Positions 9,166 to 17,664 are shown, counted from the first letter of the stretch. The stretch is 64,000 bases of DNA from Rossellomorea arthrocnemi (GCF_904424705.1 NZ_CAJGBF010000008.1:62001-126000); one strand, 5' to 3'. Numbers and translations are program-made. The notes: generated from the sequence alone by a model not told the origin.

Positions 9166-10589
9166 AATGCTTTACTCCCTGAATCTACTGCCTGAGTATC
9201 TTGGAGTAGTTGTCCCTCCTCTATTGTCCATACTCTGGTTGCATAGTGCTGGATGATCTTTTCATCATGAGTCACCATTAAAATGGTAGAGCCCTCCCTT
9301 TGATAATCTTGAAGCATTTCAATCAATGCAAAAGTATTCCGAGAATCTTGCCCGAAGGTAGGTTCATCCAGTAATAGAATTTCCTCATTCCTGACAATGG
9401 AGGCTGCGACACTCAATCTACGCTTTTGCCCCATGGATAAATGATAAGGGTGTTGAAACTTGAATGGATCAAGCTTGAATCGCTCAAGCAGTTCATTCAC
9501 ATTTTTCTTCACACTTTTTTCATCCATGGTCTCCAACCGGTAGCCATAGGCAACCTCATCGAAAACAGAATGAGTGACAAACTGGAACTCCGGGTTTTGA
9601 AAAACAAATGCACATTCCTGTGGAACCTTTTTTCCTTTTATCTGTTTTCCATTTAATTCGTACGTCCCGCTTGTGTGAATGAATTGCATGAAACTGTGAA
9701 GCAACGTTGACTTACCGGCTCCATTCCTGCCTGTTATAGCAACCCATTCCCCTTTATGAACCTTTGCACAGGGAATATGAATCTTCTCTTTTTTTTGCAT
9801 ATAGCCTTTAAAGTTTTCTAAGTTCACAATCACTTTTCCGTACGAAGGAACCGCTCTTGGTTGGCAGGATGACAAATAATCCTGCCACGCTCCCGGATAC
9901 CAAACTCCTAATAGCTTCAAGGTTTCTTTGTAATGATTTAATATCCATTCTTTTGCACCATCAGCCAAAACAGCTCCATCAGCATTGAACAGAATGATCC
10001 GGTCAATGATCCCCAGAACTTGATCGAGCTTATGTTCTACGATTACTAACGTTTTATCTTTACATGTCTCTTTTATTGTTCTCCATACATCTTGGGTACT
10101 CTCCTCGTCCAATAGCGAGGTTGGTTCATCCAGGAAAAGAGTGTCCGGTTTCAATGCAAGGGCAGAGGCAATGGCCAATTTTTGTTTCATGCCTCCTGAT
10201 AATGCAGAGATTCTTGTATGGGAATCTTTAAGTTCCAGCCCGACTTCCCCTAATAGTCTGTTAATGGTCCCTGTCATATCATCTCGGTGAATTTGTAGGT
10301 TTTCCAGAACAAAAGCCAATTCTTCATCCACAAAAGGCATGCAAAATTGTGAGTCGGGATCTTGAAATACATATCCCCATGATTCAGATACTTCGATGGA
10401 GGAAGCCCTCATGGGAACATCGATAGACCGGGGGATCACTCCTGATAAAGCATGTAGGAGCGTTGATTTCCCACATCCTGATGGCCCTAATAACAATACT
10501 TTTTCCCCTTCATGGATTGAAATGCTGATATCCTTAAACAACAGTTTTTCTGAGCCTGGAAATTTGAGGCGCAGATTTTCAACATGCAC
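9156..10589 (-). CDS. ykoD: ECF transporter double ATPase YkoD
   Basis: The 477-residue protein holds two ABC domains in one chain. The first has Walker A GPSGCGKST, Q-loop FQDPDSQ, signature LSGGMKQK and Walker B TLFLDEPTS. The second has Walker A GRNGAGKST, Q-loop FQNPEFQ, signature LSMGQKRR and Walker B ILLLDEPTFGQD. It powers uptake of HMP or thiamine with YkoC and YkoE. The start is GTG at 10589, with GGGAG nine bases upstream and 14 bases after the ykoE stop. The fused-ATPase form is typical of YkoD. Confidence 0.93.
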   Translation of the reverse strand: MHVENLRLKFPGSEKLLFKDISISIHEGEKVLLLGPSGCGKSTLLHALSGVIPRSIDVPMRASSIEVSESWGYVFQDPDSQFCMPFVDEELAFVLENLQIHRDDMTGTINRLLGEVGLELKDSHTRISALSGGMKQKLAIASALALKPDTLFLDEPTSLLDEESTQDVWRTIKETCKDKTLVIVEHKLDQVLGIIDRIILFNADGAVLADGAKEWILNHYKETLKLLGVWYPGAWQDYLSSCQPRAVPSYGKVIVNLENFKGYMQKKEKIHIPCAKVHKGEWVAITGRNGAGKSTLLHSFMQFIHTSGTYELNGKQIKGKKVPQECAFVFQNPEFQFVTHSVFDEVAYGYRLETMDEKSVKKNVNELLERFKLDPFKFQHPYHLSMGQKRRLSVAASIVRNEEILLLDEPTFGQDSRNTFALIEMLQDYQREGSTILMVTHDEKIIQHYATRVWTIEEGQLLQDTQAVDSGSKALWI

Positions 10590-10603
10590 AGCCCTTCACT
10601 CCC

Positions 10604-11182
10604 TTACTGATTCAATGCATCGTATTCTTTTTGATCCACGCGTCTTACAAGGCTGGTTGCTCCTGTTCTTTCTAATGCCTTTACCAGATAAAATGACCCT
10701 ATACCTGCAATGACAATAGATCCCAGTAACCTGGCAGCCACAAATAATAACAGATTCCAAAGAACCAGATCACCCATATATCCTTTAAAGTAATCCATAA
10801 AGATGGAACCAACTGCTGATCCAACTGCTGCAAAACATATGACGAACAGGTCATATCGTTTGTATCTTGTGACAAAGAAAATCAACTCTGCCAAGAAACC
10901 TTGAATGATTCCGAATAAAAGAACCTCCAACCCCCACTCAGAACCCATGAGAAACTCCCCTGAAGATGCTGCAATTTCTGCCAGCAGTGCAACGCCCGGT
11001 TTACGAATAATCAAAAATGCCACCATTGCTGCCATGAACCACATACCATAAATGAACTGGTCCGCATGTAACCCAAATGGCTTCAATAGATTATAAAGAG
11101 GTCCCCATAGCTTATAAATAATTCCGAACATGATGGAAATGACAACCGTTACTAAAATATCCGTCAGTTTTAATTTAGACAT
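10604..11182 (-). CDS. ykoE: ECF transporter S component YkoE
   Basis: The 192-residue membrane protein is the substrate-capturing subunit for HMP/thiamine. It contains about six hydrophobic helices and the family segments FGIIYKLWGPLYN, YGMWFMAAMVAFLIIRKPG and EFLMGSEWG. The ATG at 11182 overlaps the tenA stop by eight bases. A GTG nine codons upstream is possible but gives a charged extension. The riboswitch in front of the operon and the neighbouring thi genes support a thiamine-precursor substrate. YkoF, the cytosolic partner in Bacillus subtilis, is not seen here. Confidence 0.9.
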   Translation of the reverse strand: MSKLKLTDILVTVVISIMFGIIYKLWGPLYNLLKPFGLHADQFIYGMWFMAAMVAFLIIRKPGVALLAEIAASSGEFLMGSEWGLEVLLFGIIQGFLAELIFFVTRYKRYDLFVICFAAVGSAVGSIFMDYFKGYMGDLVLWNLLLFVAARLLGSIVIAGIGSFYLVKALERTGATSLVRRVDQKEYDALNQ

Positions 11183-11888
11183 GTATTCCACCATTTCCCT
11201 TTCCACCACCTACAGTCAGGGTACGCTGAAACGGCCATTCTTCAAGTGTGTATGCCATCTCCCAAAACTGGAATTCGTAAATACTGCTCAATACAAAATT
11301 TTCTTTCATTCTTTCTTTATCAGATTCAGTCATCGTTTCTGCCAAATCATCAAGACGATTGATTTGTTCTACCACTAACTCTTTGAACCACTCGCCTCCA
11401 TAAGCGGCGATCCATTCCTGATAGATCGGCTCTTCTGGTCTGCACGATTTCAACCGTTCTCCTATCTCGTGATAGAGCCAATAGCAAGGCAGAATGGCGG
11501 CCAAAATATCTGCCAGACCACCATATTGTGAGGAACGATACATGTGGGAGGTGTAGGCATAAGCTGTAGGAGCGGGTTTGAACTGCTTCTTCTCTTCATC
11601 CGTTATACCTAATCGGCTGGAGAAATTTTCATGTAGTGAAAGCTCTGCTTCATTCGTTCCTACAGCATGCGTTGCCATCCGGGAAGTTGTATGTAAGTCT
11701 GTTGCTTTGGATGCCCCCAATGCCTGTACTTTTGAAAAGTGTGAGAGATAATAGGCATCCTGGAGAATGTAGTATCTAAACTTCTCAATTGGAAGAGTTC
11801 CATCCCCGATTCCTTTTACAAAAGGATGTTGAAAGCTTGCCTCCCAAATCTCCTTTACTTCGTTTCTTAAGTACGTTGAAAATGTCAT
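11175..11888 (-). CDS. tenA: aminopyrimidine aminohydrolase TenA
   Basis: The 237-residue all-helical enzyme hydrolyses aminopyrimidine breakdown products of thiamine to HMP for salvage. Family features include the FRYYILQDAYYL helix, the catalytic Cys in ILPCYWLYHEIGE and the C-terminal acidic segment SIYEFQFWEMAY. It is the first gene of the operon behind the TPP riboswitch. The start at 11888 has AAAGGAGGAAGAAGTT upstream. The possible 24-codon extension runs back into the riboswitch terminator and is not used. Confidence 0.95.
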   Translation of the reverse strand: MTFSTYLRNEVKEIWEASFQHPFVKGIGDGTLPIEKFRYYILQDAYYLSHFSKVQALGASKATDLHTTSRMATHAVGTNEAELSLHENFSSRLGITDEEKKQFKPAPTAYAYTSHMYRSSQYGGLADILAAILPCYWLYHEIGERLKSCRPEEPIYQEWIAAYGGEWFKELVVEQINRLDDLAETMTESDKERMKENFVLSSIYEFQFWEMAYTLEEWPFQRTLTVGGGKGNGGIHV

Positions 11889-11927
11889 AACTTCTTCCTC
11901 CTTTTCCAGACGACCCGAATAGGCAAC

Positions 11928-11974
11928 AAAAAAGCCACTTCCCATTATGCATAACAGCATACAGGAAGTGGCTT
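11928..11974 (-). terminator. riboswitch-controlled terminator in tenA leader
   Basis: The arms AGCCACTTCC and GGAAGTGGCT form a stable hairpin followed by six T residues on the minus strand, about 40 bases before the tenA start. The 5' arm can compete with the P1 region of the TPP aptamer (AGGGAAGTGG is nearly the same as the terminator 3' arm), the usual layout of a transcription-attenuating switch. Confidence 0.85.
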
Positions 11975-12014
11975 GAGATCAATTGATAGAGTACGACTTT
12001 TCGTGACCGTCAAA

Positions 12015-12110
12015 CACCACTTCCCTACGCTGGTCTCAACCAGATCAGGTTCAAAGGGTCTTAAAGCATACTTTAATCTCAGCCTTTTAGAAGGCACCCC
12101 TAGTGGATCG
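12015..12110 (-). ncRNA. TPP riboswitch aptamer (THI element)
   Basis: On the minus strand the conserved aptamer segments appear in order: GGGGTGCC, CTGAGA, CCTTTGAACCTGATC and GCGTAGGGAAGTGG. P1 is formed by CCACT (12106-12102) and AGTGG (12021-12017). With TPP bound, P1 forms and the downstream terminator is released, switching off the thiamine operon. Confidence 0.96.
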
Positions 12111-12137
12111 TCTTATGAAATTTTGTTTTTCGATGTT

Positions 12138-12165
12138 ATCGTATCATGATTATATAACTTGTCAA
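12138..12165 (-). promoter_or_regulatory. sigma-A promoter of thiamine operon
   Basis: TTGACA (12165-12160) and TACGAT (12143-12138) are 16 bases apart on the minus strand, about 30 bases upstream of the riboswitch. The 200 bases between here and desR hold no gene that I can see. Confidence 0.65.
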
Positions 12166-12372
12166 CCGAAAAAAAGTAAACCATCCTTCTTCTTGTTTGT
12201 AGTCTGAACGTAATAATCCGTACTAACAAAGGTTTCACGGAGCTATTTTTCATAATGATATTTTTTTCTGGAATCGAGATTTTAAACCCAGATATGGAAT
12301 GTACACGCGGAAAGAAATATTCAACCCATTTTTAGAAAAAAGCCGGGACATAACACTTTTGTTTCATTCTCT

Positions 12373-12972
12373 TTATTTAAACCATCCTTTTTCTTTTGAT
12401 TGTGTGATGGCTTCGATTCGGTTTTTCACTTCCAGTTTGTCGAGGATGGTGGAAATATAGTTCCGCACTGTTCCCGTTTTAAGGCTGAGCTCATCTGCGA
12501 TTTCTTTTGTGTTTTTTCCGTCTGCAACGAGTTCCAATACTTCTTTTTCCCGGTCTGTGAGAGGATTTTCTTCGCTGTAGACGTCATCCATCAGTTCTGG
12601 TGCATAGATTCGCTTACCTTCCATCACAAGTCGTATCGAATTCGCCAGTTCTTCACTGGGACTGTCCTTTAACAAATATCCCTTCACCCCACCTTTTAAG
12701 GCACGCTGGAAATAACCTGATCTGGCAAAGGTAGTAAGGATGATCACCTTACAATCCTCCCCTCTTAATTGTTCTGCCGCTTCAAGGCCGGTCTTTTTGG
12801 GCATTTCTATATCCAGGATGCAAATATCCGGTTTCAGTTCATGAACCAGGGCGATGGCTTCTTCACCATTGCCTGCTTTTCCTACCACTTCCATATCATC
12901 CTCGAGGCTCAATAAAGAGCCTAGTGCTCCCAGCAGCATCCGCTGATCTTCGGCGATTACAATTCGAATCAT
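12373..12972 (-). CDS. desR: response regulator DesR
   Basis: The 199-residue NarL-type regulator matches Bacillus DesR in length and almost throughout in sequence. The receiver domain has the acidic pocket (IAEDQ), phosphorylation Asp in CILDIEMP, and the T and K positions in ILTTFA and LLKDSPSEE. The C-terminal LuxR-type helix-turn-helix has LTDREKEVLELVADGKNTKEI. When phosphorylated by DesK in the cold it activates the fatty acid desaturase gene des. The start overlaps the desK stop as ATGA. No des gene lies next to it here. Confidence 0.93.
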   Translation of the reverse strand: MIRIVIAEDQRMLLGALGSLLSLEDDMEVVGKAGNGEEAIALVHELKPDICILDIEMPKKTGLEAAEQLRGEDCKVIILTTFARSGYFQRALKGGVKGYLLKDSPSEELANSIRLVMEGKRIYAPELMDDVYSEENPLTDREKEVLELVADGKNTKEIADELSLKTGTVRNYISTILDKLEVKNRIEAITQSKEKGWFK

Positions 12973-14111
12973 CCCATACCCTCCCTGTCTGTCTGCTTGA
13001 TTACTTTCGGCACCCGCATAATCAGGGTGGTGCCATCGTCCGAAATAATATCCAGACTACCATTGACAAATTCCAGCCGCTCTCTCATCCCGATCAGACC
13101 ACTTCCTTTGGACTGTGAGTAATCACAGCCGATTCCCACACCGTCATCTTTCACCACAATGGTCATCTCTTTATCCGATTCTTCTATGACGAGTTCACAG
13201 TAAGAAGCACTGCTATGTTTAACCACATTCGTTACAGCCTCTTTTAGACACATACTTAAGATATTTTCCATAAAGAGTGATGCTTGAGGTAGTGTTGTCT
13301 CGTCACTCATGAGGAATTCGATTTCAGCTGCCTTTAAGAGTTGCTTGATCCGGATAATTTCATCTTTCAGGCGGATCCCTCTCATCTGGGAAACCATGGT
13401 CCTTACTTCACTTAAAGCAGTTCTCGCCGTTTGTTGGACATCCTTCAATTCACTGCGCGCCTGCTCAGGATCTTTGTACACCAATTTTCTCGCCAAGTCA
13501 CTTTTCAAGCCTATCAGAGAAAGCTTTTGCCCCAGTGTATCATGGAGATCACGTGCAATCCGCTGGCGCTCCTCCTGTTTAACAAGGTCTGAAATGCGTT
13601 TATTTGCATCTTCCAACTGATCTTCAAGCAGAACCTGTTTATTCCGATTATAAATATTGAACGGCAGCAAGATGACGCTGATCCAGATAATCAGAATGAA
13701 AGGGAACTGGGATAAGAACAATTCATCCTGTAAAACGAAGTTATAATTGATCGAGACCGTCGTCAGCACAAGATGTATAATATAAAGGGTCAAAAAAGCC
13801 ACCCGGTTTTTTATATTCCCGTTATAGTAGGCAATGTAAAAAGCGAAATAAATAAAATTAAACTGAATGGTCATGGTGATCGAGATCGCAATCAATATCG
13901 ATGTCCATAAATAGACCGGCCAATCTTTCGAGATGAAGGCAAAACGTAAAGAAATAAAAAAGGCAATCGTTAAAGAGATCCCTACTACGATTTCAATCGT
14001 AGATGACGACTGAAAGATGAAGTAAAAAGGCAGGATACTGATGATGCTCCATATGTATGGTGAAATCCCTGACCCTCTTTGAATTTTGATCAATTTTTTC
14101 GGCATTTGCAT
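12969..14111 (-). CDS. desK: membrane thermosensor histidine kinase DesK
   Basis: The 380-residue kinase has about five N-terminal transmembrane helices (residues 17 to 155), a coiled-coil linker (LLEDQLEDANKRISDLVKQEE), the HisKA_3 motif RQRIARDLHDTLGQKLS with the phosphorylated His, and an HATPase domain with LKEAVTNVVKHSSAS and KGSGLIGMRER. In Bacillus subtilis DesK senses membrane thickness and fluidity and phosphorylates or dephosphorylates DesR. The start has GAGGT six bases upstream. The desaturase gene that usually precedes desK is replaced by a small ribbon-helix-helix gene. Confidence 0.92.
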   Translation of the reverse strand: MQMPKKLIKIQRGSGISPYIWSIISILPFYFIFQSSSTIEIVVGISLTIAFFISLRFAFISKDWPVYLWTSILIAISITMTIQFNFIYFAFYIAYYNGNIKNRVAFLTLYIIHLVLTTVSINYNFVLQDELFLSQFPFILIIWISVILLPFNIYNRNKQVLLEDQLEDANKRISDLVKQEERQRIARDLHDTLGQKLSLIGLKSDLARKLVYKDPEQARSELKDVQQTARTALSEVRTMVSQMRGIRLKDEIIRIKQLLKAAEIEFLMSDETTLPQASLFMENILSMCLKEAVTNVVKHSSASYCELVIEESDKEMTIVVKDDGVGIGCDYSQSKGSGLIGMRERLEFVNGSLDIISDDGTTLIMRVPKVIKQTDREGMG

Positions 14112-14215
14112 GCTGTAACCTCTTTTACTTTCAATATTTTGGTTGAGTCTCCTATATTGTTACATATACAATTCTGTTTTTCATTTACAGAAGAACTGTA
14201 AAAGGTTTAAAAATG

Positions 14216-14413
14216 CTAGTATTTGCGGTTTTGTATTCTTTTTTGCTTCTCCATGATTTCATGGGATTTATGAATGATATCTGTTAGGACGTCACCTTTA
14301 TACACTTTTCCAACTTTTGTATTCTGCTGGTAGTATTCTACGATTTCTTCCAATTTCTCTGATGTTTCCTTATCAACCCTTACATTAAGTTGCATTTTTC
14401 CTTGATCCGACAA
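14216..14413 (-). CDS. small ribbon-helix-helix-like DNA-binding protein
   Basis: The 65-residue basic protein begins with a beta-strand-like segment MQLNVRVDKETSEKLEEIVEYY followed by two amphipathic helices (VYKGDVLTDIIHKSHEIME), the pattern of CopG/Arc-type RHH proteins. The start is TTG at 14413 with AAAGGGGG eight bases upstream. Just upstream lies a set of phased direct repeats (14431-14493) that could be its own operator. There is no toxin gene beside it, so it does not look like half of a toxin-antitoxin pair. The function is otherwise unknown. Confidence 0.6.
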   Translation of the reverse strand: MSDQGKMQLNVRVDKETSEKLEEIVEYYQQNTKVGKVYKGDVLTDIIHKSHEIMEKQKRIQNRKY

Positions 14414-14430
14414 GGTTCAACCCCCTTTTC

Positions 14431-14493
14431 TATCATTGTGATATCACTTGCTATCACTTTGCTATTATAAGTATATCAAATGCTATTACTTAT
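14431..14493. repeat. phased 10-11 bp direct repeats upstream of RHH gene
   Basis: Six successive units of 10-11 bases start with TAT: TATCATTGTGA, TATCACTTGC, TATCACTTTGC, TATTATAAGTA, TATCAAATGC and TATTACTTAT. One unit per helical turn places all copies on the same face of the DNA, as expected for cooperative binding by a small dimeric regulator such as an RHH protein. Confidence 0.55.
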
Positions 14494-14610
14494 TAAAACC
14501 GAATAAATAGCTTATTAAACGAATTATAAGTAAAAGTAAGCAATGCTTCGTACCAGTTTTTAAAATAAAGACTGGCTCTTATTTACTGACAGAAACAAAC
14601 ACTCACTAAC

Positions 14611-14653
14611 AAAAAGCATCATGCCCTCATAGCTGTAAGGAGGGCATGATGCT
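14611..14653 (-). terminator. terminator of DUF6509 gene
   Basis: Perfect 13-base arms AGCATCATGCCCT and AGGGCATGATGCT flank a 13-base loop and are followed on the minus strand by a T-run, just after the stop at 14662. Confidence 0.85.
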
Positions 14654-14661
14654 CTTATCAT

Positions 14662-14943
14662 TTATCCGATATGTTCTTGACAGTATGAAAGAATGAGACT
14701 CTCTTCCTCTTCTTCAAGTTCAAAGTCCAGATACGACTCTGTGTTTCTTTCAATGATAGAGGATTGTACAATCCTTGCTCCATTCTCGTCGCGAACAAAA
14801 ATGGCTTTTATGTAAATACCCTGTTCTGAATAGAGTTCATCGTCCTCAGGTACTTCGATATCAAGCATTACTTCATAACGATCTCCACTTAAAATTCCTG
14901 TAGGATCTTTTAACTCATCAGCATGGTGATTGGTTATATTCAT
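14662..14943 (-). CDS. DUF6509-like small acidic protein
   Basis: The 93-residue acidic protein has the N-terminal pattern LKDPTGILSGDRYEVMLDIEVPEDDELYSEQGIYIKAIF, which I associate with the Bacillus DUF6509 family, and a Glu-rich C terminus. There is no signal peptide or membrane segment. The start at 14943 has AAAGGAAG seven bases upstream. It is monocistronic with its own terminator. The function is unknown; the family name is recalled and should be confirmed. Confidence 0.7.
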   Translation of the reverse strand: MNITNHHADELKDPTGILSGDRYEVMLDIEVPEDDELYSEQGIYIKAIFVRDENGARIVQSSIIERNTESYLDFELEEEEESLILSYCQEHIG

Positions 14944-15114
14944 TATTTATCTTCCTTTCAGTGGAAACATGTTTCCTTCCATCCTCCTATTATACACCTT
15001 TCGTCACTCTTTTTAAAAATGTATTACTCATAAGACTGAAAAAGGAAATGAATAGGCTTCTTCTCAGAACTTCGCTATAATACAGGGAGACATAAGTGTA
15101 AGGAGAGATTTTTC

Positions 15115-15420
15115 GTGAACTCAAAAGATATGCAAGAAAAAATCATTGAAAATTACCAGAAAGATGAGCATATGATGATCCTTGTATTTGCTCAGTGGTG
15201 TGTGAATCATGATCTTAATCCCGCTGAGCTTTATCAAAGGGCTTACCCCCATCAAGGAAAAAATCCTGCATTGCAGCAAGGAATCGACTTGACCGTTTCT
15301 AAAGAAGAATCAGAAGAAATCCCAGAGACCACCCTACTTGGGGTCCTTTCCCTGTTCGGGAATGATGAACTTGCCCATGTTGTTACACAAGAAATCAAAA
15401 AGCTTCCTATGAAAGAATAA
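15115..15420 (+). CDS. conserved hypothetical protein
   Basis: The 101-residue soluble protein begins with GTG at 15115, with AAGGAGAG eight bases upstream. A segment MMILVFAQWCVNHDLNPAELYQRAYP suggests a small helical fold with a conserved Trp-Cys; the C-terminal part is acidic then helical. I do not recognise the family. A strong terminator follows directly. It faces away from the DUF6509 gene and is convergent with the CdsA-like gene. Confidence 0.7.
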   Translation: MNSKDMQEKIIENYQKDEHMMILVFAQWCVNHDLNPAELYQRAYPHQGKNPALQQGIDLTVSKEESEEIPETTLLGVLSLFGNDELAHVVTQEIKKLPMKE

Positions 15421-15432
15421 ACATAAAGTGAT

Positions 15433-15470
15433 AGAGGGACGGACCTTCAAGGTCCGTCCCTCTCTGTTTT
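15433..15470 (+). terminator. bidirectional hairpin terminator
   Basis: AGAGGGACGGACC and GGTCCGTCCCTCT form a 13-bp stem with a five-base loop, then a T-rich tract. It lies between two convergent genes. The same GGGACGGACC core recurs near 30075, 31035 and 55800. Confidence 0.8.
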
Positions 15471-16384
15471 CACATAAAGTCAAAGTAATAACGAATGATG
15501 TGAAAGAAGATAGGTGATGTATAGGCTAAGCTGTCGACGCGATTAAGGTAGCTCTCTTTTAATGCAGCTAATCTTTCATGATCACCGATGAGGAGGTCCC
15601 GTTTTAATACGGAAATCGTCAAACTGCCTACAAAACCACTGATGCTGATGATTAGCCCTGAGAGAATCCCGAATTTCAAATCGAGTGGTGTCAAATAAGG
15701 GAACGTGTAATACGATACTACTGTCGTAACCACCATCGCCACCAGAAACCCTTCCCACGTAATGGAAGGATTCGATGTAGGAACCACCTTTCGCTTTCCA
15801 AAGTATATGGATGTCACAAATTGAGCGATGTCACTCACTTGGGTAAGTACAACCAGGAAAAGCACCATATTTGCACCATAAACTGGAGTTGCAATCTGGT
15901 AGTAAGCAAGATGACTCAAACCAAACACCATGAGCATGAGCCCCCATTGAGTAGAGCTGACCGAACGAAGAAATCCCAATGTCCCCTTCCCCAAAATCCT
16001 TGGCAGGGGCAACAGTAAAAATACGTATACTGGAATAAATACAATGAACATCCCATACCATCCGATATATATCCAGTAAAACTGAATCGGAATCGATAAA
16101 TAAGCCCATAAGAATATTCGCCGGTCGGATTTCCGCGTTTTCATCATGGAGAAATACTCTTTGAGGGAAAAGAAGCAAAGAACCATTAACGAAAACATAG
16201 ATATGATTGGATTGAACAAAGTCGCCAAACAAAAAACCACAAACATACCCCACCATGTTTTTACCCTTAGGGTGATTCTGGAAAAATCTTTTTCCCTTTG
16301 CTTTCTTTTAATCTGCAAAAACAAGATGTTGACAACAACCAATCCTATAAAAATAATAAATAAAGTCCAAATGGCTGATGACAT
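15470..16384 (-). CDS. CdsA-like phosphatidate cytidylyltransferase
   Basis: The 304-residue protein has about eight transmembrane helices and ends in the CDP-alcohol/CTP transferase region: QVSDIAQFVTSIYFGKRKV, SPSITWEG-like NPSITWEGFL, SVLKRDLLIGDH and YLNRVDSLAYTSPIFFH. In canonical CdsA the last part reads KRxxxxKDxxxxxPGHGGxLDRxDS; here the Lys-Asp and HGG positions differ while the Asn-Arg-Val-Asp-Ser end is kept. It is therefore a divergent paralogue that may use a related lipid. GGGGGG lies seven bases before the ATG at 16384. Confidence 0.75.
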   Translation of the reverse strand: MSSAIWTLFIIFIGLVVVNILFLQIKRKQREKDFSRITLRVKTWWGMFVVFCLATLFNPIISMFSLMVLCFFSLKEYFSMMKTRKSDRRIFLWAYLSIPIQFYWIYIGWYGMFIVFIPVYVFLLLPLPRILGKGTLGFLRSVSSTQWGLMLMVFGLSHLAYYQIATPVYGANMVLFLVVLTQVSDIAQFVTSIYFGKRKVVPTSNPSITWEGFLVAMVVTTVVSYYTFPYLTPLDLKFGILSGLIISISGFVGSLTISVLKRDLLIGDHERLAALKESYLNRVDSLAYTSPIFFHIIRYYFDFM

Positions 16385-16482
16385 TTCCATCCCCCCTATT
16401 AAAATGACCGTATTTAACCGGTTTTTATATTGTATAATTAAGCATATGGGAATTTCTACTACTTTAAAAGAGGGAATGAGCT

Positions 16483-17037
16483 ATGCAGGATAAGTATATT
16501 TATATTTTACTGACAGATACAGGAACACTGTTTACAAAGTCCATTAAGAAATATACGAAGGCACCTTACAACCACGCATCGATCTCATTTGACCGTGAAC
16601 TGAATGAACTATACAGCTTTGGACGGAAGCATCCTAATAACCCCATATATGGAGGGTTTGTAAAAGAAGATATCTTTCAGGGAACATACAGCAAATACCC
16701 TCAAACCACGTGCGTGATTTATCAATTGGAAGTATCAGGTCGAAACATCGAAAAAATGAAGCGAGTATTAAATGTATTTAAGAGAAGTCGGAAGAAATTT
16801 CTTTATAATCTTTTAGGTGTGTTCGGGGTATCCATGAATGAACCCGTCGAATTCAGCAATTCCTACTTTTGTTCTCAGTTTGTAGCAGAACTCCTTCAAC
16901 GTTCCGGTATCCAACTATGGGATAAACTGCCTGCTTTGATTACTCCGGAGGATTTCAGGAATCATCCTAAATTACACCTTTTGTACGAAGGGAAATTGTT
17001 TGACTATGAGCCGGTCAAACGTAAAAAAGCAAAATAA
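16483..17037 (+). CDS. permuted NlpC/P60-like (YiiX-type) papain-fold protein
   Basis: The 184-residue protein has PYNHASISFD with a candidate catalytic His near residue 30 and SYFCSQFVAELLQ with a candidate catalytic Cys near residue 130. His before Cys is the circularly permuted order of YiiX/YebB-like peptidases or amidases. There is no signal peptide, so it should be cytosolic. The start has GAGGGAATGAG upstream. The substrate is unknown; related proteins act on peptide, peptidoglycan or acyl bonds. Confidence 0.65.
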   Translation: MQDKYIYILLTDTGTLFTKSIKKYTKAPYNHASISFDRELNELYSFGRKHPNNPIYGGFVKEDIFQGTYSKYPQTTCVIYQLEVSGRNIEKMKRVLNVFKRSRKKFLYNLLGVFGVSMNEPVEFSNSYFCSQFVAELLQRSGIQLWDKLPALITPEDFRNHPKLHLLYEGKLFDYEPVKRKKAK

Positions 17038-17040
17038 TAT

Positions 17041-17070
17041 CCCCCCGAACTCATTCATTCGAGGGGGACG
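17041..17070. terminator. hairpin between convergent genes
   Basis: CCCCCGAA and TTCGAGGGGG-type arms with a short loop are followed by a weak T-run on the plus strand. It separates the papain-fold gene from the convergent hypothetical gene at 17077. Confidence 0.5.
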
Positions 17071-17076
17071 AACTTT

Positions 17077-17664
17077 TTATGCCTCATCCACGTTTTGCAG
17101 AAGATGAAACAAGAATTCATATATAAGCTCGTAAACCGATTGGATTGTGAGGCCATCATGAAAATCGGGGTGATTATTCAAAGTGAAATTCAAATCCCAT
17201 AATCCGTCTTCCCCATTAAACAATAGGTCGTAAGAAGATTCACCTTGAAGAGCCTCTTCCAAGTACCCTTCAATCTGACTCCGATATTTTTTTTGGAGCT
17301 TTAATCCAAGCATCGCATCATAAGTACCAAACACATCGTCCACTTCCACAGAAACGGCTTCCACCCCTATTACAGAAAACCAAACAGATTCAAGGAAAAC
17401 GAACTCATTTTTGTGCTCTTTCAGGTAAGTGATTGGCTGATTAAGAAATTCAACTGATTCTTGACTGGTGAGTTCTTCCGTTTCTTTCTCACAACGCTCG
17501 ATGTACGCACTTTGAAAGCGAGAATCTTCTTTCGTGGAGACTATCTCATCAGCATCCACTAAGCCGTACTTTAAAGCATATTCTCTTTCCAGCTGAAATA
17601 AAGGAACAACTCCTTTTTCTTCTTTTGTTTCTTTAATGAATTGCTGCAACCTTTTACGTAACAT
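17077..17664 (-). CDS. conserved hypothetical protein
   Basis: The 195-residue acidic, soluble protein starts at 17664 with GGAGGG seven bases upstream. It opens with a helical basic segment (LRKRLQQFIKETKEEKG) and has a conserved-looking C-terminal half with YDLLFNGEDGLWDLNFTLN. No catalytic motif, membrane segment or signal peptide is visible. I do not recognise a function. It is followed by exoA on the same strand in the transcription direction away from it, with no clear operon link. Confidence 0.65.
   Translation of the reverse strand: MLRKRLQQFIKETKEEKGVVPLFQLEREYALKYGLVDADEIVSTKEDSRFQSAYIERCEKETEELTSQESVEFLNQPITYLKEHKNEFVFLESVWFSVIGVEAVSVEVDDVFGTYDAMLGLKLQKKYRSQIEGYLEEALQGESSYDLLFNGEDGLWDLNFTLNNHPDFHDGLTIQSVYELIYEFLFHLLQNVDEA

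Noticed and set aside
12338..12358. GCCGGGACATAAC as another copy of the dispersed repeat
   Set aside because: Only about 15 bases resemble the repeat end (GGCTGGGACATAAC) and no hairpin module is attached; it is at most a remnant.
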